A DNA stretch of 64,000 nt from Utricularia gibba. Its lineage: Eukaryota; Streptophyta; Magnoliopsida; Lamiales; Lentibulariaceae. Position numbers and translations under genes: made by a program. The stretch is taken from positions 2,232,001-2,296,000 of the forward strand of contig NEEC01000015.1 in assembly GCA_002189035.1 (NCBI GenBank), read 5' to 3'. Positions 1 through 11,104 of the stretch are shown one piece after another. Numbering within the stretch: the stretch's first letter is position 1; each line of letters starts with the position of its first letter. The notes beneath the pieces were generated by a model, which saw only the letters and a program-made list of their open reading frames with translations, was not told the origin of the DNA and made no database searches.

Positions 1-933
1 GACATCTGGTTACGAAAGCATCCCACAAAATTGGAAAGGCATTATATTATCCAGAACATGATAAGTACCTTAATTCTTTGTTATCAATCCCAAAAGAGAT
101 ATTTTCCATCTGGAGCTTCGAGATGCTCCCTCCATAAGATCCCTCAGAACCGCCGACTGAATACAGAGGCATGTTCTGAAAGCTCCCACTGCCACTGGTT
201 TGAAAGCTTATGGTGTTCGTAGCAGGGCCACTAGAAATGTGAGCCGTGGGAGCCGGTGACGACTGGGAAGTAGACTGAGATTCCACAGGCTTTCTTGAAC
301 GGTTTCGACCACGATGCATGTGCCGCTCGCAGTACTTGGAGTCTGGATGTGCATCCTTTGAGCATCTCCACTTCTTCCCATCTGTCCTTCGGCATCTCCC
401 AGGTTCAGGATCAAACTTCTTGCCGTAGTAAGAAACATAACCCACTGCAAATATGAACAGAAGACTTTACAACGTAAAAATGAATCTGCAAACTCTTTGC
501 AGCTTAGAACACTAGAAGGAGGTTCAATAACAGGTAATGCTAACACAATCTCTCATAAGCTTGAAGATTAGCACACGCCCAAAGACTACAAAGAAAACCA
601 GGGAGTCACATTCACAGGATGCATTGTTTATTCTGGATTTCCAGGGTTCCCAAAGGCACCAACCACAGAAGTAATCACATTTTCCAACAGAGGAGTAGGT
701 AGATGATTACGTGAAGGATGGTGGAAGAGACGTGCAGATATTGCATCGAAACTGTGTCGAATGGGCATCACAAGATCTGGTGGGACAGGCAGACCAGCTA
801 CCAGGTACTTGTATATCATGGCTTGGTGCTCCAGCTCCTGCCATTGACCTGCAGTAAAAGGTGGTCGATAACCACCATATCCCCCATCTCGACCACCGCC
901 AATCGTCAACGAAGTTGATGCAGTCCCGCTCAT
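1..933 (-). CDS. GRF: Growth-regulating factor (GRF), 5' part; gene runs off the window
   Basis: Plant transcription factor that acts with GIF co-activators to promote cell proliferation in young organs. Exon 1 (933-711) carries the QLQ domain (about residues 26-60, [12 protein letters not shown]) that binds GIF. A 266-nt intron (710-445) follows. Exon 2 (444-69) carries the WRC domain, with [15 protein letters not shown] and a C-x9-C-x10-C-x2-H zinc-binding pattern plus a basic nuclear-localisation stretch. The junction CAC|GTAATC to TTTGCAG|TGG gives [14 protein letters not shown], which matches the family. Exon 2 ends at a GT donor (68-67) within the conserved NKE-RY motif, so at least one more exon lies left of base 1. 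A miR396 target site lies just after the WRC codons. Family identity is certain; which GRF paralogue it is cannot be told without the C-terminus. Confidence 0.93.
281..302 (-). promoter_or_regulatory. miR396 target site in GRF coding sequence
   Basis: On the minus strand the mRNA reads CCGTTCAAGAAAGCCTGTGGAA. This is the canonical GRF site for miR396, which pairs with one bulged base in the middle. It encodes the RSRKPVE region directly after the WRC domain, where the site sits in most angiosperm GRFs. Pairing is inferred from the known miR396 sequence; the miRNA gene itself is not in the window. Confidence 0.93.
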
Positions 934-3507
934 TTTCGTCTTTTATATTCTCTTATCTTTACAAACAGGAACCCCGTTAAGCAAGATCCAAAATTTTACT
1001 CAGCTAAACGCAGACCTGCAGTTATGGTCGCCATGAAATCAGTCAGCAAGCTTATAAACACCAGAAAACTAACTAGCGGCATATCAGCTCTTTTTCAAGA
1101 TTTTGCATTAAGATTCTAATCTAGAACTTGGAAACCAAAATCTACTTAAGATACACTAAGCTGACAGCGACAACGGAACGAACTTATTATTTCAAAAGGG
1201 TCGACATTGCATTTTTCAAAACTTCAAAGCGAGGAAAAGCAGTTGCAGGAGAAAAAAAGAGAAGAAACCATAAAGGAAAACAGCCAAGGTAACGTTATAC
1301 GCATAAGAAAGACCTGGCATGAAAAAAAAATGCTGCTTTCAGACAGAACAAAACCACTGGCAGTTAATAGCAAGAGAAGGACAAGTGTTCATCCACATAC
1401 AGAGAGCGCAGATCTAGGGTTTGGCCAAACATGGAAGGCAAAGTTCCTCAGAGAAGAAAGAAGAGGAAATAAAAGCTGGTAAATGTTCCCCCACACACAA
1501 AAAAAAGTTGGAATTTTTTCCAAGTACACTGAAACACTGGCAATCTGAAGCCAATAGAAGTTGGGTGACTTGAGTGATGCTCAAAGCATAAGAGTGATTG
1601 ATACTCACTGGAAGCACTTGCCATTTTTTCTGGTGACCGACGGTTGAGAAGTCTCAGAGATTCCGTTGTTATGAAATGAGAGGGTTAATGCAAGAAGAAG
1701 AAGAAGAAGATTGTGGGGTTGCAAGATTACAAGGTGGGGGTACACGTACATGACTCCAAACCCACCATTTCTTTTCCACTGGACTCATCGACACTTCCAA
1801 ATTATAGAGAAGCGTCATGTCCCAATCAAGAGCTGAAGTTCTGTGCTTGAAATTAAATAATACCTACACTCTAATCTAAAACTGGTTCCCAAAATCCAAC
1901 AATGAATCCCTTCACTGGCATCCTCGAGAACCATAGAGCTAGCTGGGGCATGAGCGAGTGCTTCACAGCAGGGGGCATGGATGGATGGTGGGAAGCAACA
2001 TGGGATTGGTCAAGGGGGTGTGGTCACGGGGAGGGGGCCTCATTATGTGTCTCTGAAGCTCAAGGTGGTCCCTTGATGTTTACACATCAACACAAACAAG
2101 GACTCCATGAATTTTCTTTTTTACAAACAACCAACGAAAAAAAGTGGAAACAAACAACTGTATCAAAACTTTGTCATCAAGTCTTGAAGATTCCTTGTGT
2201 GGAGAAAAAGGCCAGCCTGCGTCTCATTAAAGAACACCATTCATTATGTTTGCTGCATCTTGTTGACTCCACTTCATTCTACGCACATACAGAAGAACAA
2301 AACCACGTTAACGAACCAAGTAATCACACCCATGTTCCACCGAAAATGTCAACATAAACCTGGGCTCCCCGAAAACACTATAAAACTGGGATCCCGAATC
2401 TTTAAGGCGTGGTAACCTACATGGGCTGCCTGCCTCCTCTTCATGTCCTCCAGCTCAACTCCACCACATGATCCTGGACACTAAACTTTACTGCTGATGG
2501 GTTCCTCTGAGACACCTCGTGCATCTGCAGCTCCTCCCCTGGCCCACCACCTTTTCCTTGGATATAAATCCCCGGTCCAAATCCCGATGCATCAACACTT
2601 GGGCTCAATATCGTGCCTTTCTCAACGCGGCCCAACTCGGTTCACCACCAGGACCGGCCCAATAGGCTGTTGTTGTAGTTTGGCAGGGCATGGTGGTCCC
2701 CAGGAAGTAGCCATCGGACCACGACTATAAGAAAATGACCCGATGTACAAAAATGGTACTTTTTTTTTTCTTTTACCAATTCTCATATTAATGAAGAAAA
2801 TAAAAAAATTCAGGAGAAAATGACCCTAATAAATAAAAATGGAAAAATATCGGGAAAAAGGAAGGAATCTACGATCAACTATGGAGGACAATTGCCCTAC
2901 TGTGGTGTGCCGGTTGATGGCCCTCCTCCTCCGCAAGATGAAGGTGTTTGGAGTTTGGACGTCCGATCGCTGCGCAGAGATACTCGTTGCTCAGATCGCT
3001 CGACGAAGAATGGGGTAATGTGGTGGAGGTTATGATATTATTATTATTGGCTTGTATTTGGATTTTCTCTCCTGGGCAGTCTGACTCTGGGGATGGACTG
3101 TGTTCTTCAGCGCATGGAGGGTGTCAGGGCAGCACTCGGTGATTTCTGCCTCTCTCCATTGACTGCCGCAGGGAACCGGGGAGATGAATATTTTAAGTTC
3201 ACTGTGACGAAGAATGAACTACTGTGGAAGATATTTGTGTTCACGGTTTCTGCGGACAGGGTGTTTGATGAAAGTTCTCTGCTTCGCAGGAAGCTGGATG
3301 AGGAGCATTGATGGAATAGCAATTCGGCAGACAAGTTGCTCGATGAAAGGGCGTAGTGACTTTGGGGGAGCTAATATATATATAAAAACCAATCAGTTGT
3401 TACACTCCTAGTTCATACAAAAGAATTTGTCAGACCAATGCATATTATTTAAATGCATCTAGAGGGGTGGGGATTCAATTCAGATGAGAAAACACAGTTG
3501 CTGAGCT
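934..3507. other. Intergenic: GRF 5'UTR/promoter, then 3' flank of the next gene
   Basis: No ORF here resembles a known protein. The GRF gene reads leftward, so about 934-1900 should hold its leader and promoter. A GAA-type microsatellite (1692-1710) lies there, as GA-rich tracts often do in plant leaders. The remainder up to 3507 has short spurious ORFs, A/T-rich stretches and no recognisable repeat family. The 3'UTR of the membrane-protein gene ending at 3508 lies at the right edge. Confidence 0.6.
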
Positions 3508-5402
3508 TCAGGCTTCGTTTGGTACATCAGACGTTTCTGATCCCTTGAACTGATCACCTGAGCCTGTCTTGTGCTTCTTGATTATATGTCCTGCTGCCTT
3601 TGCTCCCTTGAAGCTGCTGATATTCCCAAAGATGAGAAGAATCATCCCAATTATCCCTGCACAGAGCGAAACTCCAAATGCTTTGCCGGTGCTTCCTGGG
3701 AAGGCGGTAGCCCATGCGAATCCAGCACATGCACCAAGAGCTCCAACCCATGAATACCAGGAGCAGAATGCACCTTCTTTTCCTGCAGGAGTGCAATCTA
3801 GCAACAGGGCTATCCCCAGTGCGTGGAATAAACCTGCCAAAGGGGAAATATGCCGTATAGGATGGAATCTGAATGTCAAGAAACATGTAATACTGGGATT
3901 TCCATTTTCATGATAAGGAAAACAATCTGCAGGATATATCAAGACTGGCGGCTGTAGGTTCATGATAAGCATGGAAAGAAAGAAAGATCTGCAAAAGAAC
4001 AGTGGCATCGCAGCAAAAGTAAAAGGAAAGGATGTAGAAAACCTGTAGCGGTGCCCTGAATGGCTGCAAATAGTAGCATAAAGCTTGTACTCCAGACGCC
4101 TCCCCTATAATAGAATCCAAACGCCGATGTGACTGTCGAGAGTATGAAGGCGAGTAACAGCACTTTCTCTGTGTCTAATTTCATGAGTTTCTGCAGGCGA
4201 TGCGCCAGAGGAAGAGAAACCACAGGAACCAAGAAGTAGGTGAGCCACAGGAACAAAATGTTGTGAGATTTCAAGCAAAGATATCCTGAGGCGTAAAGGG
4301 TTGTCGACCCAAAAATGCAGAGCACCATAAAGGAGGATAGAAAATTAAGGGCAAGAGTTGTGGCTGCGTGTGGGAATCTGAAAATGGAGAGAACATGAAC
4401 AATGGGAACAGAGTCATCCAGTGTATCATCAGAACCTCCAGAACCTCTAATTGTGCTGAAAATATGGATCAGTGACAGCCCCCACAACAAGCCACTGAAT
4501 ATGGAAACGACCCACAAGGCAGTGAATTGGTCCGAGTGATTCAACATAAGGCACGTAAAGGAAGCCATTATAACGGCTCCAAAGCAACCAGCCGCGGTAG
4601 AGTAAAGAGACAGCTTACTCCCAGCAGATCTTCTGTTTGGAAACTGATGTTTTGGGAATTTTGAGCCTGTGAAGCCACGGATCAGCAGCCCCAGATGACG
4701 GTTGTTCCAGGCCCCCGCCACAGCACTCGCCGCCACGATGGCTGCTATGTACGGCATGAAAACACCAGATTTCTTGAAAAAACCAGCCGGGAGACAAAAG
4801 AGTGCCCCAATGCCAGTAGCTATACCGGCTATGACTTGTTGGCCATAACCGCGGTCCAGATAGAAGGACGCGAAGCCCAGAAAAGGCGTTGATAGAATAA
4901 TACCAGTTATCCAAGAGATGGTAGTCCACGCCAACGGAGAGAAACCCCTTCCACCAGCGGTGATATCTCTGTGTACTAGTCCTACGTAACTGTTTCCAAA
5001 CAACACAAGCTTCCAGTTCAAAAAAGAGAAAAAGCCCTTGAAACAGGGAGGAGTGAGCCAAAAAGTTGTGTGAACTTACAGCTGCATTTCCTTGTGCAGG
5101 CATTTCAAACCCTTGAAGCTTTGGAGCCAACCCTGCGGCGGCTCCGGCGGATCTGGCCCTGCTTTGCTGATAATGAGTGGGAACACCACAGGAACAAGTA
5201 CCGTCAGCACGAAGTAGGTGCAGAAGCCATAAAAATTCCAGGTGAAAACTTCTCCCTTTGTGGGTTTTTCTTCAATCCCTCCCCATCCCCTCCAAATCTC
5301 TCTTTCTTTCGGGATTTTCATCCCCACGCCAGTACCATACACAGATAAACCCTCCTCACGCTCCTTCGAATTATCCTGTGCCTGAGAGCTGATCTCTGCC
5401 AT
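3508..5402 (-). CDS. Polytopic membrane protein, plant MFS/Atg22-like family
   Basis: Predicted 531-residue integral membrane protein with three exons: 5402-5080, 4989-4043 and 3833-3508. All junctions are GT-AG and the summed length (1596 nt) is in frame. The N-terminus is hydrophilic. A first membrane segment (FYGFCTYFVLTVLVPVVFPL) is followed by about a dozen hydrophobic stretches, including GIGALFCLPAGFF and the motif GLFHALGIALLLDCTPAGKEG near the C-terminus. The fold resembles major-facilitator/Atg22-type permeases, and plant homologues carry that general annotation. The substrate is unknown. The C-terminal tail (HIIKKHKTGSGDQ) is polar. Start chosen at MAEISS because the upstream in-frame residues look like leader sequence. 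Confident as a real gene, moderate on family. Confidence 0.8.
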
Positions 5403-8106
5403 TAGAGCCAAAAAAAAAGATATAACTTTTTGACGCAGTAGACAGGCACACACTACTTGGTGGAGAAACAAGCAGCAGTATTTGAGCTTGTGAAGCTAGT
5501 TAATTCTTGCTCAAAGAAGTAGTGGAAAACAAAGGGAAAAGAGAGAGGGGTTGCCCCAAAGGAAAAAAAAAAAGAAAAGAAGAGCACTCGATCTCCTCGG
5601 TTTGTGTGCATGGGTATTACAAGTGCTGCCGCTGCTGCTGCTTTGGCTCCATTGTCATAATTATGGGTTGCCCTCCAAAGACAACCGAAAAAGCTGGGGC
5701 AACGGGCAGCGGCAACGGGCACCCTTCCCTCCCCTCACACGCGCACCCGTGTGGGTGTGTGTGTGTGTGCGTGCGAGAAAAAAAAAACTTTGAAGGAATA
5801 TTTTCAAGCGCCGTCCCCTTCCGCCTCTCTCTTTCAAAATTTGAAGGGGGCGTCCGTCGGTTTTCAGTTTTGTTTCTGCAGTTGGCAAAGCATGCGACCC
5901 AGATTCCGCACGCCATCCCTCCTCTTTCAAACCCCCAATTATTCTCCTCCCCACCCCACCCAAAAGTTTCCAGCACACTTCTCTACTCCGTTAACCCAAC
6001 CACTCAACCGCCCTTGATCTCCCCTTTTTCTTCATTCTTTTTTACCAATCAGTCCGATTTCATCGCGCGAGATTGCCCACCTTTGTGCGTGCAATTCTCA
6101 TCTGGCAGTGAAAGACATTCACTAGGGTCGTCGTTTCTTTACTTGCAATAAATAAATGTCTACTGGTAAAATATGAACACACACACACACACACATATTC
6201 CGTATTCAGTCCCATCGGATACCATTTGTCAGCAGCCACCTTAGAGAAAAAATAAGGGAAAAAAACAGAACCAAAATCCCACCTTGTCCATTACTCAGTG
6301 ACCAGTCCAATTTGGACGCTTTCTGGCGAGAAACGGTTGCAGAGAGGACGGAGTGAGTGAGGTAGGAGGGAGGGGGGTGGGGTCCCAATTTCATTTTACT
6401 ATGGAGGGATTTTTTCCCAATTTTTTATTCATTAAATATGATAGTGGGTTGAGAGAAACAGGAAACTTTATAGATGAAGTTTTTACCCCCCGGCCAGCGC
6501 ATCGTGCCGCACCGGCACCGGAGTGATAATGGTTTCCTGGATCCTCTGTTTCATGTTTCACCCCCTCCCCTTTCTTTTTTTTCTTCTGTTAGGCGGATGC
6601 CCCACCGCTTCCTGCTTCCATCACTCGGGTAGTTTCCTTCCACGAGAAGGTAACAAACATTGAACCCAGACACAAGTCCGTACATGCATGTATGTATGTA
6701 TGTATGCAACAAGCACCAATTGATTTCTCCTAAGTTAGGGATCTGAAATTGCTTACAGATTGGTGGTTGTCTCGGGGGGAGTCTTTAATGGGGGCAACAT
6801 TTCACCATGGAGGCCACATGGTCTATTAAAGAAATGTTGCTCCTTCCTTTATGACTGGCTACGAGGATGGTATCCGAATCTCCCTGAAATAATTCACTGT
6901 ACTTGGGAGGGGTTCGTTGCTTGGGGGAGGTAGATGAACCCATTCATGCCCCAAATGGGTTCACCCCAACCAAGCGTCTGCAATGTGCGTGACCCTGTGG
7001 GGTTGCTTGGTTGCTGATGAGGACGAGAACAAGGAATCCCTCTGCGCCTCCTCAAACCCCTCGGAAAGAGAGAGATTTTGACCACCAAAAGGCGAAATGC
7101 ACATCACATCCAAAGGAGCCATTCAAATACCATATGCCCTTTGCTGTTTAGAATGGACAGACATCTTGTACCGCGAGCGAATCTCCCCGGAAACCATTAC
7201 ACACAGACACACACTACGAGAAGAGATCATTACTGAGAAAACCCGTTTATTCGCAGTAGTACTGAAAGTGGGCCGCCTGATGTTGAGAAAACCTACTAAT
7301 GGTCCAGCCCACATTAACTCTACCCCTCCGCCCATGGACCGCCAAATCAAGGCCCAATCATTATTTTATTATTCACAGTAGGGACTATGAGCTCTATTAT
7401 CTGAATATTTAAATGGAAAATGTAATGAACACGTCACCGGCCCGGTTTACATCTCATTCCCATTTATTTATTATTTTTTAAATTGAGGGATGAATTGTCG
7501 GATTTAGTTGGGGGTGAAAGCAAAAATCAATGTCCTTATCATTCCTCGAGTTGAAGGGGCGGGACGGACAACGAAACATAACGCGACAAATGAAAGGGAT
7601 TGGAATCCGAAAAATTAATGAATTTTTTTTGGAGAATAAAATGGAATTTTTGCCTAAACAACTGAAATTAAAAAGGCTAATTGGCATTAATTATGGGGTT
7701 AAAGCGACGCGCCCCCATCGCCCTACGTGGTGCCCACTTTAGGGGCCGGGCCAGCTGGTAAAATGGACACCACGACCGTCAATGCGGCGCACATGGAACG
7801 TCGCCGTTTCGCTTTTCTTTTTTTTTATTTGATGAAAATGGGAAAAAGATTCCAAAATGCGCTTATTTAGAGGTATATTTGAGTTTTGGTCCTTGGAATT
7901 CTCAAATTTTCAAATTCAGGGTGCTTAGGATTGTGTTTAGGGTTCCTGGAACTCCTTTGTATACATACAACACACTACATTAGAAGAGCATCTCTCAGTA
8001 CATCCAAAATATTGTGTGTGAGAGTATCCAAGTCCATGAAAAGAGCAATACAAGGCAAAGGGTTCAGCTGTTAAAAATACACAGCAGTTTCTCCTCTTCC
8101 AGTTGC
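5403..8106. other. Intergenic with microsatellites
   Basis: The left part is the promoter/leader of the membrane-protein gene; the right part ends at the 3' flank of the GNAT gene. No ORF has family resemblance, although a 214-codon plus-strand ORF (5507-6151) is open by chance. There are three short tandem repeats: (TG)n at about 5755-5769, (AC)n at 6177-6194 and (ATGT)n at about 6684-6706. Confidence 0.6.
6177..6194. repeat. (AC)n dinucleotide microsatellite
   Basis: Nine uninterrupted AC units in the intergenic region. Similar short tracts lie at about 5755-5769 (TG) and 6684-6706 (ATGT). Confidence 0.95.
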
Positions 8107-9663
8107 CTAAACTGATTCACAGAATGGCTCTTTGCATTTCATCCATTTGCAAATCTTCCTTTCCTGAAACCTCCAGAGCTTTGTCACCATGGAGTACAGT
8201 CCTCTGCTCACATAGCCAACCGTGAACATCACGATTTCACTGCATAACAAAGCATAAGGATGTCGGTCTCCATGCCTGCACACTACATCTAACTGGAAAT
8301 TGAGTTCAAGACTACAGTAGATGAACGAGGGGAGACATTTTTTGGGGTGGGGGGGAATCCGAACAGGCAGCTGCAAGCCATCATTTTGCTGATTTTTTAA
8401 GGAGTCGTCACTTACATTGGGAGCAAGGAGATCGGCCACCATTCACATAGTAGACAAACAAATAAGCATCATAATGTTGCCCGTTGATGAAATAAAAATT
8501 GTAAAGCCGTTGCAAGCACTGAAAGGACATCTTCTTGTATAAATGCATGGCTGCTGTATTGTAAGAGATCACATGCAGGTAAACTGCCCGGCAGGATGAA
8601 ATGCTCGAGGCATATTTTACGACCTCATAGATAAGAGAGCTACCTGAAAAATTCAACATCAACCACATTTTGGCATCATACTAGAAACACAGCTTTAGCA
8701 CTTACAAGGAAAAAAAAAATAGATGATGATAATTTCTTGAATATAAAATGCCAACGCCACCATCTTAAGAAATACAAGCACATCTTTGCACAAGCCTTTT
8801 CCTCCTTCTCAATGGAGGAATGACAGCAATTCCACATTTTTCTCCAGGACATAGCACACTTTTGTTTGAAATAATAAAAGCATCTTTCTGCAAGGAGCGA
8901 GAAGAGATAATTTGTGCCAGCGATGTGTTCGGATCCAAAATAGTAGTTATTCTGATGAACGTACATCAATGGAAAACATATTGAAAGATTTCTTTAGCTC
9001 CAAAGAGTTATGATGGCATTGAAAAAGTATTCAGACACCCACAGTGTACGTAAATATTAATTACATCCTGAAGACAAGTACCTATTCCCATATTCCTGTA
9101 GGAGTTCACAACTCCCAGCGTTAAGATGTATACCAAAGTGTGGTCAGTTCTTGATGAATCAATACTCACTAAATCTTCTATCTGAAAGTAATGAGAGTTA
9201 CACTGATTTAGTTATCATATAAAGTGACTAGATAATGAATTTGCACTGCCATAATTCCCTGGAAAGAACTAAGTGACCTTTCAGGTTAATATCATTAACT
9301 TCGTCCTACATCAACTATGACAAAGGTTTCACCTCACTGTCTTTTGCAGACACGACTTTTGCCGTAACAAATCCTATAAGTTCATTACTTTGTCCATCAG
9401 GCCGACTATGATCAACAGCACCCCATGAGACGATATCATTACCATTCACAACGTTGTAAAAGAAATCAGGTTCGTACCTAAAGAGTAGCAAGATTGTTGT
9501 CAGGAAATATAAAGCAAACTCCTTCTCTTCTGTAAAAAGGAACAAGACCATCCCACCTGATAGGAAACAAGTCCAAATGTATTTTCTCAAGCACAGCTAA
9601 ATCAGATGGTCGTATAGGCCTATGTGCTATTACTGCACCACGGTGAACTTCGAAGTCTACCAT
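8107..9663 (-). CDS. NAA60: NAA60-like GNAT N-acetyltransferase, C-terminal exon frameshifted
   Basis: Member of the plant NAA60/MCC1-like group of GNAT acetyltransferases, which acetylate protein N-termini (often of membrane proteins) or histones. Exons: 9663-9557, 9477-9333, 9181-9082, 8643-8416 and 8239-8107, all GT-AG. The first four join in phase. They give HRPIRPSDLAVLEKIH, RYEPDFFYNVVNG, LVYILTLGVVNSYRNMGIGSSL (the acetyl-CoA-binding segment, where canonical GNATs have R/Q-x-x-G-x-G/A) and VYLHVISYN. The last exon should read LEIVMFTVGYVSRG but enters it one base out of frame. As written the protein ends about three residues after the junction, losing a hydrophobic/basic tail. One extra G near 8238 would give a 237-residue protein. 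The acetyl-CoA motif is slightly divergent (N-M-G for R-G). The exact substrate is not readable from sequence. Confidence 0.83.
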
Positions 9664-11104
9664 AAAAAACCTTGAATCGATCCCCAGTAAATGATTCTTA
9701 TGTTTGGTATATCCAAAAGACAAATATCAGCTGCAACAATTATGCATCACTGGAAGGAAAAGAGCTGTAAATTCATAAAATTTCAGCACAAAATCAGTTC
9801 TACTTAAGCCAAAAAGAAGGAATTGAAAGCTTTGCTTACAAGACATACCGATCCTAAACGGGAGTTCCAGAGCAGCCATTGTCAGAAAATCCGTGATCTT
9901 TACCTGTTCCAAAGTCCAGTATAAAAAATGATCGGTCATAATGTGGTAGGTACCCAAAGATGTTGAAAAACATGGATTCATGAAGGGAACCAAGGACCTA
10001 TGGTTGGTAGCCTTACAATCCTCCCTCCTCTTCAAATATTTTATGCAGACGAGACTAGAGATTCAATTCCTGCACAGATAAAAAAAACCAAACATAAATA
10101 CTACGATCCCAATAGGAATCCAGAACATTACTACTAATGGTGCAAAAATAGGACCTCCCCACCTCCACACGGCACCCAAATAAGAATTCAATAACCTAAT
10201 GAAATCGACCAATTCTATTCCTCATGGCCCCAGCGAGAAACAACTGAGCTGGAGCAAAAATACAACGACGATCGCAAACACAAAGAACCCAAGAGTTGAT
10301 TCCACTCTCACTCAAGAAGAAGCCACGAAAAACCATACCCAGATTACCGCAGAATGAGCACCCAACTGTGGCATAGCGTACCTGTGGGATACTTCCGGCG
10401 AAGTATATTGACACCGATGCGATTACCCAAGCTATCTGCTTACTAATCAGAGATGCGAAATCAGAATTAATCAAGGGTGGAAGAATGAATTAGACAAATG
10501 AATGGACTATTCTAACCTCAAGACTATGGTGAAATTACTATAATAACCCCAGTACTTCACCCGCCTAGGTACTGTAGCCCCCGAAAATTTACCCCTCGAC
10601 TAGAAGTCTTCTTAAAAGACTAAAAATAAAAAAAAGACAAACATTTTTTTAATGTACTCATTTATTTTTAATTCATTAAAAGGGAAAGTCTAATCCGTAC
10701 AATGAACTTTGTGCATCTAATCTAGCTTTATTATTATGTTATTTTAAATTATATTAATTATTCTAAATGATACACTTGTTTAAAATTTATTAAAAATAAA
10801 ATAGAGTTTGTATAAAACAATGTAAATTGTGATTAAAAATTATTTAAGAAGTTTAATACAAAATACTCTCCTATTCATGATGTTCATAAACACATATGGA
10901 ATGTTTAAATTATTTAAAATTGATTAAAAATGAAACTGTTTATTTAAAGTAAAACTTATTATTAAATAAATGTTCCAAAATTAGATAAAACAGTTTCCTA
11001 TGGCCCACCATTTTGAGGCTACTGGCCCAAGAGAGAAAGATAAGTAAAGTAAACTTGTCCAGTGGGCAGGATCCAAAAGCGGCCCACTATCAATTGATTT
11101 GGGC
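9664..11104. other. Intergenic: GNAT gene leader/promoter and GSO1-like 3' flank
   Basis: No protein-coding homology seen. About 9664-10500 may hold 5'UTR exons of the GNAT gene. About 10620-11000 is strongly A/T-rich with many ATTTAAAT-like words and looks like ordinary non-coding spacer. Confidence 0.5.

Noticed and set aside
1902-2357. 151-codon plus-strand ORF
   Set aside because: No recognisable domain and not supported by splice sites or codon pattern; lies in the GRF/membrane-protein spacer.
5507-6151. 214-codon plus-strand ORF
   Set aside because: Low-complexity composition (KKKKR, CCRCCC, VCVCV), overlaps a TG microsatellite, and no family resemblance; probably open by chance.
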